DNA of 48,388 nt from DAOOVD01 sp035369845 (lineage in GTDB: Bacteria > Bacillota > Desulfotomaculia > Desulfotomaculales > Pelotomaculaceae): NCBI GenBank assembly GCA_035369845.1, contig DAOOVD010000014.1, positions 1 through 48,388 on the forward strand, read 5' to 3'. Shown here in pieces: positions 14,528-22,956 of this stretch. Position numbers and translations under genes: made by a program. Within the stretch, counting starts at the first letter, position 1, and each line of letters begins with the position of its first letter. The notes beneath the pieces were generated by a model. That model saw only the letters and a list, made by a program, of their open reading frames with translations, made no database searches and was not told where the DNA came from.

Positions 14528-17254
14528 ATGAGAGATATTGCCAGGAATCACCGGAAAAAAATCTGGCGGGTCGGGGAACCGGCCCCGGATCTCTGCCGCA
14601 TATTGTCAAAAAAGCTGAACATATCCCGCATTCTGGCGCAAATACTGGTGAACCGCGGAGTCTATACCGTCGATCAGGCCAGGGCCTTTCTGGACTGCGG
14701 GCTGGAACGGCTGCACGACCCGCTGCTGTTGACCGATATGGGAAAAGCGGCATGTAGAATTGTGCAGGCAGCCGGCGCCGGTGAGAAGATACTTGTCTAC
14801 GGCGACTACGATGCGGACGGAATAACGGCGACTGTTCTGATGATAAAGCTTTTGAGGCGGATAGGCGCGAATGCTGATTACTACGTGCCGGACCGGCTGA
14901 ATGAAGGGTACGGGGTGCACCTGGACGTTTTAAAGAAAGCCGTGGCAGGCGGAGTGAGGCTTGTCGTTACGGTGGACTGCGGTATAAGCGCCGTTGAAGA
15001 ATCTGTCTGGGCGGCGGATAACGGCCTGGAGATGATTATTACCGACCATCACGAGCCTTCTCCGGTTCTGCCCGGGGCTTTTGCCGTGGTCAATCCGAAG
15101 AGAAGGGACTGCAAATATCCTTTTAGAGAACTGGCCGGCGCAGGCGTGGCTCTGAAGCTGGCCCAGGCGGCACTGAGCCTTCTTGGTGCGGGAAGTGACG
15201 ACTGGATGGAATATCTGGACCTTGCCTGCGTGGGAACGATAGCCGATATAGTGCCTTTGCTGGGCGAAAACAGAATCCTGGTAAAGCATGGCCTGCCCAG
15301 GCTGGCGGAAACAGGGAATCCTGGGCTTCAGGCCCTGATGGAGGCAAGCGGATTAAACGGGAGCGATGTAGATGCGCGGGAAGTGGGTTTCGGCCTGGTC
15401 CCGAGGCTGAACGCGGCCGGCAGGGTGGGGAACCCCGCCCTGGCGGTAGAGCTCTTGCTCGCGGAAGATATCGGAGAAGCGCGGGAACTGGCCGGGGAAT
15501 TAAACAGGAGGAACCAGGTCAGGCAAAAGATTGAGGCGGATGTTTTGGGGGAAGCTGTCAGATTGATTGAAGAAGGTCCCGAACCGGAAACAGCCCCGGC
15601 AATCGTGCTGGCTTCGGAAAACTGGCACCCCGGTGTGACGGGCATTGTTGCCTCCCGCATAGCGGAGCGCTATCACCGGCCGGTGTTTTTAATCGCCCTG
15701 GAGGGGGGCGTGGGGAAGGGATCGGCCAGAAGCACACCGGAATTCGATTTGTATAAGGCACTAACGCACTGCGGGGATTACCTGGACAATTACGGGGGGC
15801 ATACCCTGGCGGCCGGATTCACGATAAACGGCGGCAATATCGACAAATTCCGTGAGACAATGCTTTCATACGCCGGACAGGTTCTCGGCGGCAAGGAGCT
15901 CGTTCCCAAGCTGAATCTGGACTGCATAGTGGGCATGGACCAGCTTTCGGAAAAGCTTGCCGCTGAGATACAGCTTTTGCAGCCTTTCGGACAGGGCAAT
16001 CCGGAACCGCTGCTTGCCTGCATGAAGGCTTCAGTCCTGGAAAGCCGCACCGTCGGAAAGGAATCTTCCCATTTAAGGCTTCGCCTGCGCGGGAACATTG
16101 CGGTATTTAACGCCATAGGCTTCAATCTGAGCGCGCATGCCGGTGCTCTCGCCTCTTCGGATAAGGTGGATCTCGCTTTTGCCGTCGGTGTCAACGAGTT
16201 CAACGGCAGGCGTTCGCTGCAGCTCGAGATAAAAGACCTCGTCGCCCCGGCCGCGCTCGAACTGACTGGAGAAAGCCGGAGCGGACGGGTATCCGAAGAA
16301 TTGTTGCCAAAACCCTTGGCGGGGCATGCAGACAGCGCGGACAGTCTTTTTGTCCCCGAATTTGTCGGCGGGGTTTTGAAAGGGCTGAAACTGTCCGGGA
16401 GGCCGGAATGCGCCGGCGGCGCGGAAAGGGTTTCCCGGGCGGTGGATTTTGTGGACTTGCGGAATCTGCTTGAAAGGCAGTCCATACTGAAGGAATTGGC
16501 CGTTGAGGGAGGGCGGTCGCTTGTAATTACCGCCTGCGGCTACCAGGTTGTTGAACTGGAACATTACCTGCGGCTTGCAGGTCCTTGGCCCGCCGGCAGC
16601 ACGGCTTTCTGCCACGGCGGCGTCTCCGGCCCGGAGAGGTCACGCATTTCTGAAATGTTCAAAGCGGGAAAACTGAGTGCTCTCGTCGCAACCCCGGATA
16701 TACTGTCCTTTGTTGGGGAAAGCGCTTCCCGCGTGTTCCTCTATCATCTTCCGTTCAGTCCGGCAACGGTTAATTCGGCAATAGCCGCCTTAAAACCTGG
16801 CGGGATGCTGTATTTGCTCTGCAATTCGGAAGACTACAGGGACAATATTGAAAACCTTGATACCATAGCGCCCGAGCGCGGCATTCTGGCTTATTTCTAC
16901 AAGGAGCTTGTCCGCATGTGGAGGCGCGGCGGGGCCGGCGCAGTGGAAATAGATACGGTAAGGTTCACGGGGCTGATGAAAAAAGCCGGCTTTTTGAATT
17001 TCCGGAGATACACCGCCGAGATTGCATTGATGGTTTTGGAAGAACTCGGGCTGATAAGAAGCTGCAGGGAAGAAAACCGCGTTCGGGTAAGGCTGCTGCC
17101 ACCGCCGGAACAGAAGAAGGACTTAATGGAGGCTCGGACATACCGGCACCTTCATCAGATAAAAGAGGATTCGACAAAATGGATGAGGAAATTTTTAAAC
17201 GAACCTTCACACAGTTTTTTAAATGTTTTACATGTCACCAGTCTGGGGGGGTGA
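14528..17254 (+). CDS. recJ: Single-stranded-DNA-specific exonuclease RecJ
   Basis: RecJ is a 5'-3' single-strand exonuclease in recombination and mismatch/base-excision repair. The 908-residue protein has the DHH motifs VYGDYDADGITATV, VTVDCGIS, ITDHHEPS and CVGTIADIVPL. The DHHA1 domain follows (GVTGIVASRIAERYHRPV and GSARS), then an OB-fold region near residues 460-570. It also carries the long C-terminal extension typical of Firmicute RecJ, with unclear function. The only reasonable start is the ATG at 14528; the upstream in-frame TTG at 14450 would cover a terminator-promoter region. The gene ends 5 bases before apt. Confidence 0.93.
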   Translation: MRDIARNHRKKIWRVGEPAPDLCRILSKKLNISRILAQILVNRGVYTVDQARAFLDCGLERLHDPLLLTDMGKAACRIVQAAGAGEKILVYGDYDADGITATVLMIKLLRRIGANADYYVPDRLNEGYGVHLDVLKKAVAGGVRLVVTVDCGISAVEESVWAADNGLEMIITDHHEPSPVLPGAFAVVNPKRRDCKYPFRELAGAGVALKLAQAALSLLGAGSDDWMEYLDLACVGTIADIVPLLGENRILVKHGLPRLAETGNPGLQALMEASGLNGSDVDAREVGFGLVPRLNAAGRVGNPALAVELLLAEDIGEARELAGELNRRNQVRQKIEADVLGEAVRLIEEGPEPETAPAIVLASENWHPGVTGIVASRIAERYHRPVFLIALEGGVGKGSARSTPEFDLYKALTHCGDYLDNYGGHTLAAGFTINGGNIDKFRETMLSYAGQVLGGKELVPKLNLDCIVGMDQLSEKLAAEIQLLQPFGQGNPEPLLACMKASVLESRTVGKESSHLRLRLRGNIAVFNAIGFNLSAHAGALASSDKVDLAFAVGVNEFNGRRSLQLEIKDLVAPAALELTGESRSGRVSEELLPKPLAGHADSADSLFVPEFVGGVLKGLKLSGRPECAGGAERVSRAVDFVDLRNLLERQSILKELAVEGGRSLVITACGYQVVELEHYLRLAGPWPAGSTAFCHGGVSGPERSRISEMFKAGKLSALVATPDILSFVGESASRVFLYHLPFSPATVNSAIAALKPGGMLYLLCNSEDYRDNIENLDTIAPERGILAYFYKELVRMWRRGGAGAVEIDTVRFTGLMKKAGFLNFRRYTAEIALMVLEELGLIRSCREENRVRVRLLPPPEQKKDLMEARTYRHLHQIKEDSTKWMRKFLNEPSHSFLNVLHVTSLGG

Positions 17255-17258
17255 AAAA

Positions 17259-17777
17259 ATGGACCTGAAAAGCAGGATCAGGGAGATACGCGATTTTCCG
17301 CGGGAAGGGATCAACTACAAGGATGTATCCACCCTGCTTCTGGACAGTGAGGCCTACCGGTACGCGATCAAAGAACTTGTGAGGCAGTGCAAGTATAAGA
17401 ATGCAGAACTGATTGTGTGTCCGAAGGCGCGCGGTTTGATCATCGGGGCGCCCCTGGCATATGTCCTTGGTGCGGGCCTGGCCGTTCTCTACAGGACGGA
17501 CAGGGAGCCGGGGGAAGGCATTGTCAGGCATTACGGCCCGGAATTTGCGGATGAAGCTGTTCAAATAAACCGGGACGCTGTCAAGCCCGGAATGAAAGTC
17601 CTGGTGGTGGACGAACTGATCGCCACGGGAGGTACGGCCGCAGCCGCTGTCAGGCTGGTTGAGGAACTCGGCGGCGAAGTTGTCGGAACGGTATTTCTGA
17701 TTGAATTGACAGGTTTGGGTGGTAGAGTTAAGTTGCAGAATTATGATACAATATCATTAGTACAATATAATTATTAG
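17259..17777 (+). CDS. apt: Adenine phosphoribosyltransferase
   Basis: Apt salvages adenine to AMP using PRPP. The 172-residue protein begins MDLKSRIREIRDFPREGINYKDVS and carries the PRPP-binding motif VLVVDELIATGGTAAAA, which closely resembles the family's VVDDLLATGGT. GPEFADEAVQINRDA and the ARGLIIGAPLAY block are also typical. GGGGGGGTG lies upstream of the ATG at 17259. The recJ-apt-rel order is conserved in Firmicutes. Confidence 0.95.
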   Translation: MDLKSRIREIRDFPREGINYKDVSTLLLDSEAYRYAIKELVRQCKYKNAELIVCPKARGLIIGAPLAYVLGAGLAVLYRTDREPGEGIVRHYGPEFADEAVQINRDAVKPGMKVLVVDELIATGGTAAAAVRLVEELGGEVVGTVFLIELTGLGGRVKLQNYDTISLVQYNY

Positions 17778-17794
17778 AAGGATCAGGAACACTT

Positions 17795-20092
17795 ATGGAA
17801 ATTCCCGCTTATTCCTCTTCCGGGGAACAGCAGGTGTCGGTCCGGACCGGACCGGCCAGGACGGAAGAAAAAGGCGAACCTGGGAAGCTCAAATATGATC
17901 CGGGGAAGTCCCTGGAAGAGCTTATAAATATGATCAGGGAATACAACCCCGCGGCAGATGCTCTATTCATCCGGGGCGCGTATGAGTATGCCGAAAAAGC
18001 CCACCGGGAACAGAGGAGATTCTCCGGCGAGCCCTATATTGTCCATCCCCTGGAAGTCGCTAAGATACTCGCGGGGCTGGAACTCGATCAGGAAACCATA
18101 GTTGCCGGACTGTTGCATGATGTGATCGAGGATACGGGCCTGACCCTCGAGGATATGAGGGAGAAGTTCGGAGGGGAAGTAACCCTGCTTGTGGACGGGG
18201 TTACGAAGCTAAGCCGGATCGAGTACAAGTCGAAAGAGGAGCAGCAGGCGGAAAATCTCCGGAAAATGTTTCTGGCAATGGCCAAGGACATCCGGGTAAT
18301 TCTTATAAAGCTTGCCGACCGTCTGCACAACCTGCGCACCCTGAAATATCACCACGGGCCGAAGCAGCTTGAGATTGCCCAGGAGACGCTTGAGATATTC
18401 GCTCCCCTGGCGCACCGGCTTGGAATATACAAGATCAAGTGGGAGCTTGAAGACCTCGCGTTCCGCTTTAAGGAGCCGGAGAAATATTTTGAGCTGGTTG
18501 AGAAGATAGCCAAGACCCGCGACAAGCGGGAGGAATACATTAATTCGGTGATTGCGGTTCTGCTGGAGAAACTCTCCGCAATGGGCATTCACGCGGATGT
18601 CCAGGGCCGTCCGAAACACCTCCTCAGCATTTATGAGAAAATGGTCGTGCAGCAGAAGGAACTGAACGAGATTTACGACGTCATGGCGGTGCGCTGTCTG
18701 GTCAACACCATCAGGGACTGCTACGCGACCCTGGGCATCGTTCACACTATGTGGACGCCGATTCCCGGACGGTTTAAGGATCACATCGCCATGCCCAAGT
18801 CGAATATGTACCAGTCTATTCATACTACTGTGATCGGTCCCCAGGGGGAACCGCTGGAAATCCAGATTCGCACGCGGGAAATGCACCGCACGGCGGAATA
18901 CGGAATAGCCGCCCACTGGAGATATAAGGAAGGCGGCCGCGGGGACCGGGAGTTCGACAAGAAGCTTGCCTGGCTGCGCCAACTCCTGGAATGGCAGCAC
19001 GATATGGGTGACGCCAGGGATTTCATGGAAAGCCTCAAGATAGACCTCTTTGCCGATTCTGTTTTTGTCTTTTCGCCAAAGGGCGAGGTGTTGGAACTGC
19101 CGGCCGGTTCAGTACCGCTCGATTTTGCCTACCGGATTCACACCGATGTGGGGCACCGCTGTATCGGCGCTAAAATAAACGGCCGTCTGGCGCCTCTCGA
19201 CTATGTTTTGAAAAACGGCGACATCGTTGAAATCATTACCTCGAAAACGGGCGGTCCGAAGCGCGACTGGATGAACCTGGTTAAAACCTCCCACGCCAAG
19301 ACGAAAATACGGCAGTGGTTTAAAAAGGAACAGCGCGAGGAGAACATTTTCAAAGGGAAAGAGAGCCTTGAACGGGAGGCGAAGAAACAGGGGGTTGAGT
19401 TGGAACAGTCAAAATATGAAAAGATAATGGAACTGGCAAAGAAATTCAACATACTCACCCTCGACGATTTGCACGCGGCTGTAGGAGACGGAACGCTATC
19501 CGCCGTTAACATCGTGGCCAAGATCAAGGCGGAGGAAACCAGGACGGAGAAAAAAGGCTTGCTGGCCGAGGAAGTACAGGTTTTAAAAACCGAAATCAAA
19601 ACGGCCGGCGGCTGGGGCAAGCCGACCCAGGGTATACGGGTCAAGGGCATAGACAATCTCCTGATCAGGCTGTCTCACTGCTGCAACCCGGTGCCGGGCG
19701 ACCCCATCTCCGGTTATATAACGAGGGGACGGGGAGTGTCCATTCACCGCACCGACTGCAGAAATATGCTCGTTTACCGGCAGAATGAAGGGGAACGGCT
19801 GGTGGAGGTGGCCTGGGACAAAGACTTCAAGGAGCCTTTTCAGGTCAAGCTCGAGATTTCCGGGATGGACCGCGCGGGCCTTTTGAGCGACGTGATGGCC
19901 GTCTTGAGCGAGATGAAAATTAGCGCAAACTGGGTTACGGCCCGAGGAAGAAAGGACGGAGGGGCCGTGATTGAAATAGTTATTGAGATGAGGTGCCTCG
20001 AACAACTGGAATATATAATCAATAAAATCGCCAGGGTCAAAGACGTGTACGAGGTCAAGCGCGTCAGTTTCAGCGGCCGTCAATTGAATTAA
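17795..20092 (+). CDS. rel: Bifunctional (p)ppGpp synthetase/hydrolase Rel
   Basis: This is the stringent-response enzyme that makes and degrades (p)ppGpp. The 765-residue protein carries an N-terminal extension of about 45 residues. The HD hydrolase domain follows (YIVHPLEVAKIL, LLHDVIEDT, KLADRLHNLRTL), then the synthetase domain (YDVMAVRCLV, MPKSNMYQSIHTTVIGP, EIQIRTREMHRTAEYG). RFKD in PGRFKDHIAMPK is the RXKD-type signature of bifunctional enzymes. C-terminal TGS (VFVFSPKGEVLELPAG), a helical/zinc-finger-like part (RLSHCCNPVPGDPI) and ACT (SGMDRAGLLSDVMAVLSEM) domains complete it. ATG 17795 follows AGGATCAGGA. Confidence 0.96.
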   Translation: MEIPAYSSSGEQQVSVRTGPARTEEKGEPGKLKYDPGKSLEELINMIREYNPAADALFIRGAYEYAEKAHREQRRFSGEPYIVHPLEVAKILAGLELDQETIVAGLLHDVIEDTGLTLEDMREKFGGEVTLLVDGVTKLSRIEYKSKEEQQAENLRKMFLAMAKDIRVILIKLADRLHNLRTLKYHHGPKQLEIAQETLEIFAPLAHRLGIYKIKWELEDLAFRFKEPEKYFELVEKIAKTRDKREEYINSVIAVLLEKLSAMGIHADVQGRPKHLLSIYEKMVVQQKELNEIYDVMAVRCLVNTIRDCYATLGIVHTMWTPIPGRFKDHIAMPKSNMYQSIHTTVIGPQGEPLEIQIRTREMHRTAEYGIAAHWRYKEGGRGDREFDKKLAWLRQLLEWQHDMGDARDFMESLKIDLFADSVFVFSPKGEVLELPAGSVPLDFAYRIHTDVGHRCIGAKINGRLAPLDYVLKNGDIVEIITSKTGGPKRDWMNLVKTSHAKTKIRQWFKKEQREENIFKGKESLEREAKKQGVELEQSKYEKIMELAKKFNILTLDDLHAAVGDGTLSAVNIVAKIKAEETRTEKKGLLAEEVQVLKTEIKTAGGWGKPTQGIRVKGIDNLLIRLSHCCNPVPGDPISGYITRGRGVSIHRTDCRNMLVYRQNEGERLVEVAWDKDFKEPFQVKLEISGMDRAGLLSDVMAVLSEMKISANWVTARGRKDGGAVIEIVIEMRCLEQLEYIINKIARVKDVYEVKRVSFSGRQLN

Positions 20093-20109
20093 AGGAGGAT
20101 GCCGGAACT

Positions 20110-20559
20110 TTGAGGGCGGTTGTGCAGAGAGTTGTCCGGGGCGCGGTCAGGGTGGACGGTGCCTTGATCGCTGAAATAGGCCCCGGGCTGGTTGTTCTTT
20201 TGGGCGTCGGCAGCGGTGATGCTGAAGACGACGCCGCCTACCTCGCCGACAAAATCGCGCACTTGAGGATATTTGAAGACGGGCAGGGGAAAATGAACCT
20301 CTCTGTTCTGGACAGGGGCGGCTCGGTTTTGGTGGTCTCGCAGTTCACATTGTACGGTGACTGCCGGAAAGGCAGGCGGCCGGGTTTTTCAGACGCGTCT
20401 CCGTCCGGGGAAGCCGCCGTCCTTTATGATAAATTTATCGAGGAACTTGAGAAACACGGTTTGCAGGTTGCTACGGGCTGTTTCCGGGAGCACATGACCG
20501 TTGAAATCGCCAACGACGGTCCAGTTACATTATTGCTCGACAGCAAAAAAAATTTTTGA
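20110..20559 (+). CDS. dtd: D-aminoacyl-tRNA deacylase
   Basis: Dtd clears D-amino acids, and glycine from tRNA-Ala, off mischarged tRNAs. The 149-residue protein starts MRAVVQRVVRGAVRVDG, has VVSQFTLYGDCRKGRRPGF (the SQFTLYGD catalytic loop), and ends with NDGPVTLLLDS, which carries the Gly-cisPro motif. The TTG start at 20110 follows an AAAGGAGG box with slightly long spacing. It is linked to rel as in Bacillus. Confidence 0.95.
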   Translation: MRAVVQRVVRGAVRVDGALIAEIGPGLVVLLGVGSGDAEDDAAYLADKIAHLRIFEDGQGKMNLSVLDRGGSVLVVSQFTLYGDCRKGRRPGFSDASPSGEAAVLYDKFIEELEKHGLQVATGCFREHMTVEIANDGPVTLLLDSKKNF

Positions 20560-20576
20560 CGGAGGTGCGAGTTTCT

Positions 20577-21200
20577 TTGATTTTTGCAGGAATTCCGGTT
20601 GGAATGATGGACTCGAACTGCTACATAGTGGGCTGCGAGGAAACGAAAGAGGGCGCAGTTATCGATCCCGGCGCCGAGGCGAGGAAGATATTGAAAAAAA
20701 TAGACGATCTCGGGCTCAAGATCAAGTACATCGTTTTGACGCACGGTCACGTTGATCATGTCGGCGCGCTTGCCGAAGTGCAGAAGGCTACGGGGGCCAA
20801 GGTTCTTATTCACGCCGAGGACGCGGCCATGCTCACCGATTCGCGCAGGAACCTTTCGATGTACGTGGGGGCGGGGCTTACCTTCAAGGATGCCGACCGG
20901 ATGTTGCAGGACGGCGATAAAATAAAGGTGGGGAACGTCACTATGGATGTGATTCATACTCCCGGCCACACCAGGGGCGGCATCAGCCTGAAGCTGGACC
21001 CGGATGTGCTGATAACCGGGGATACCCTGTTTGCCGGTTCGGTGGGGCGGTCGGATTTTCCGGGCGGCAGCCACTCGCAGCTCATATCCTCCATAAAAAA
21101 CAAGCTGCTGGTGTTCCCGCCGGAGACGAAGGTTTACCCCGGACACGGTCCCGCATCAACCATAGCGGAAGAAAAACGTTACAATCCGTTTCTCAGATGA
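20577..21200 (+). CDS. MBL-fold metallo-hydrolase (glyoxalase II-like)
   Basis: This is a 207-residue metallo-beta-lactamase fold hydrolase of the short glyoxalase II-like group. Metal ligands appear in order: THGHVDHVGA, TPGHTRGG, ITGDTLF and YPGHGPAS. The substrate is unknown; thioester or sulfur metabolism is typical. TTG 20577 is chosen because GGAGG at 20561-20565 lies 11 bases upstream; an earlier in-frame TTG at 20556 would place that site inside the gene. It overlaps or abuts the dtd stop region and precedes the hisS leader. Confidence 0.85.
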   Translation: MIFAGIPVGMMDSNCYIVGCEETKEGAVIDPGAEARKILKKIDDLGLKIKYIVLTHGHVDHVGALAEVQKATGAKVLIHAEDAAMLTDSRRNLSMYVGAGLTFKDADRMLQDGDKIKVGNVTMDVIHTPGHTRGGISLKLDPDVLITGDTLFAGSVGRSDFPGGSHSQLISSIKNKLLVFPPETKVYPGHGPASTIAEEKRYNPFLR

Positions 21201-21287
21201 TGGGAGGACAGACCGGCGCATCACCCATCTGTGCGGAGTGCCGCATCCGGCTTTGCGAAGGCCAACCCGCAACGGTAATTCTGCAAA

Positions 21288-21316
21288 TTGACAACGGGGT
21301 TAATTTTTCATAAAAT
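21288..21316 (+). promoter_or_regulatory. Promoter of the hisS-aspS operon
   Basis: TTGACA (21288-21293), 17-base spacer, TAAAAT (21311-21316). Transcription should begin near 21323, about 340 bases before hisS. An extra hairpin, CGGGACAT/ATGTCCCG (21339-21369), precedes the T-box Stem I. Confidence 0.75.
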
Positions 21317-21385
21317 GGTTGTCAGAACAAAATAAAGACGGGACATGCTTTCCGGGAAGGAATGTCCCGGATGTTTCCGGTATAT

Positions 21386-21649
21386 TAAAGCGATGACCGG
21401 GCCGAGTATGCGCATTTGCCTACGGCAGGGAGGGAGGGTCGCAGACTGAAAGCTTTCCTCATAGGCGGGCGTTGAAAAACCCCCGGGAGCGGCCGCCGAA
21501 AGTTCTCACGCGGATCAGTAGGCCGGCCCGGATGCCCCCGTTACGGGTTACAGAGGGATTACCCGCGGGGTTTTCCGAAAAAGGGTGGCACCACGGATAG
21601 GCATATCCGTCCCTGGTAGTGCTGTGGCATGCCGGGGGCGGTTTTTTTT
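21386..21649 (+). promoter_or_regulatory. T-box riboswitch (tRNA-sensing leader) of hisS-aspS
   Basis: The T-box sequence AGGGTGGCACCACGG is at 21582-21596 and its antiterminator partner CCGTCCCT at 21607-21614. The competing terminator is GTCCCTGG/CCGGGGGC (21609-21616 with 21632-21639), extended inside by GTGC/GCAT, then eight T's. Stem I shows the basal helix CCGGGCCG/CGGCCCGG (21397-21404 with 21524-21531) next to AGTA, the apical GGGAGGGAGGG...GACTGAAAG motif, the GCCGAA block, and a conserved AGTAGG...CCCGTTA segment. The specifier codon is not certain: CAC (21507-21509, His) and GAT (21513-21515, Asp) both lie in the region. The NCCA-pairing bulge is TGGC, which predicts a tRNA with discriminator G73. 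Confidence 0.93.
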
Positions 21650-21663
21650 AAGGAGGGATTCCC

Positions 21664-22956
21664 ATGCTGACCACGCGCCCGCGCGGCACCAACGACATTC
21701 TGCCGGGAGAGGTGGAGAAGTGGCATTATATTGAGAGTGTAATCCGACGTTTGTGCTTCGAGTACGGTTACTCGGAAATCCGGACGCCCGTTTTTGAACA
21801 TACCGAACTTTTTTTGCGCGGCGTGGGAGATACGACGGACGTCGTGAAGAAAGAAATGTATGTCTTTACCGACCGTGGGGGAAGGAGCGTCACGCTCAGA
21901 CCTGAAAACACCGCACCGGTGGTAAGGGCGTACCTTGAAAACAAACTCTATGCCGGACCGCAACCGGTCAAACTGTACTACCTCGGGCCGATGTTCCGGT
22001 ATGACAGGCCGCAGGCCGGCAGGTTCCGTCAGTTTCACCAGTTCGGGGTGGAGGTGCTGGGGTCGGACGACCCGGCCGTCGACGCCGAAGTTATCGCAAT
22101 GGCCATGGATTTTTACGCGAGGCTGGGGCTGAAAGGGCTCGAATTGCATGTAAACAGCGTCGGATGTCCGGTCTGCCGGCCGCTGATGATACGGAGGCTT
22201 CGGGAGTATTTCCTCCCGCAGTTTGAGCGCCTGTGCAAGAATTGCAAAGACAGGCTTGAGAAAAATCCGTTGAGAATTCTCGACTGCAAGGAGGAACGCT
22301 GCAGGGAGACAGGAGAAAACGCGCCAGTCGTTTTTGAAACTTTGTGTGAAAGCTGTTTCAAGCACTTTGAATCGGTCGAAAGACATCTCGATCTGCTGGA
22401 AATTGATTATATGGTCAATCCACGCCTGGTGCGCGGCCTTGACTATTATACCCACACCGCTTTTGAGATAATGGCTGAAGATGTCGGAGCCCAGGGTTCC
22501 ATCGGCGGAGGAGGCCGGTATAACGGGCTGATAGAGACGTGCGGCGGATCGCCGACGCCCGGGATCGGGTATGCGCTGGGACTGGAGAGGATAATTCTGG
22601 CTATGGAGAGCCAGGGAATAACCGTGCCGGGAATAAACAAGCCTCTCGTGTTTGTTGTAACGGCGGGAGAGGGGTCAAACGGCGAGGCGTATAAAATCCT
22701 GTTCAGGCTTCGCTCTGCAGGAATTTCCGCGGATAAGGACTACCTCGGCAGAAGTTTGAAGGCGCAGATGAAATTTGCCGGCCGAGCCGGGGCCAGATAC
22801 GCGCTGATCATCGGTGAAGAGGAGTTGAAAAAGGGGCTTGTTCTCGTCAGGGACATGACCAGGGGCGAGCAGGAGGAAGTGCCGGCCGGCGAGGCCGCAG
22901 GATATCTGGTGAGGAAAATCGGCAACTGCGAGGGAGGAAAAAGGATAAATGATTGA
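21664..22956 (+). CDS. hisS: Histidine--tRNA ligase
   Basis: A class II synthetase charging tRNA-His. The 430-residue protein begins with TRPRGTNDILPGE. It shows motif 2 (MFRYDRPQAGRFRQFHQFGVEVLG region), HisA signatures LVRGLDYYTHTAFE and GGGGRYNGL, motif 3 (PGIGYALGLERI), and a C-terminal anticodon-binding domain (FRLRSAGISADKDYLGRSLKAQMKFA). AAGGAGGGA precedes the ATG. It is controlled by the upstream T-box and overlaps aspS by 8 bases. Confidence 0.97.
   Translation: MLTTRPRGTNDILPGEVEKWHYIESVIRRLCFEYGYSEIRTPVFEHTELFLRGVGDTTDVVKKEMYVFTDRGGRSVTLRPENTAPVVRAYLENKLYAGPQPVKLYYLGPMFRYDRPQAGRFRQFHQFGVEVLGSDDPAVDAEVIAMAMDFYARLGLKGLELHVNSVGCPVCRPLMIRRLREYFLPQFERLCKNCKDRLEKNPLRILDCKEERCRETGENAPVVFETLCESCFKHFESVERHLDLLEIDYMVNPRLVRGLDYYTHTAFEIMAEDVGAQGSIGGGGRYNGLIETCGGSPTPGIGYALGLERIILAMESQGITVPGINKPLVFVVTAGEGSNGEAYKILFRLRSAGISADKDYLGRSLKAQMKFAGRAGARYALIIGEEELKKGLVLVRDMTRGEQEEVPAGEAAGYLVRKIGNCEGGKRIND

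Noticed and set aside
21197..21313. A 38-codon frame with CxxC (ATGATGGGAGG...) after the MBL gene
   Set aside because: No ribosome binding site; it overlaps the MBL stop and the hisS promoter, and is more likely chance.
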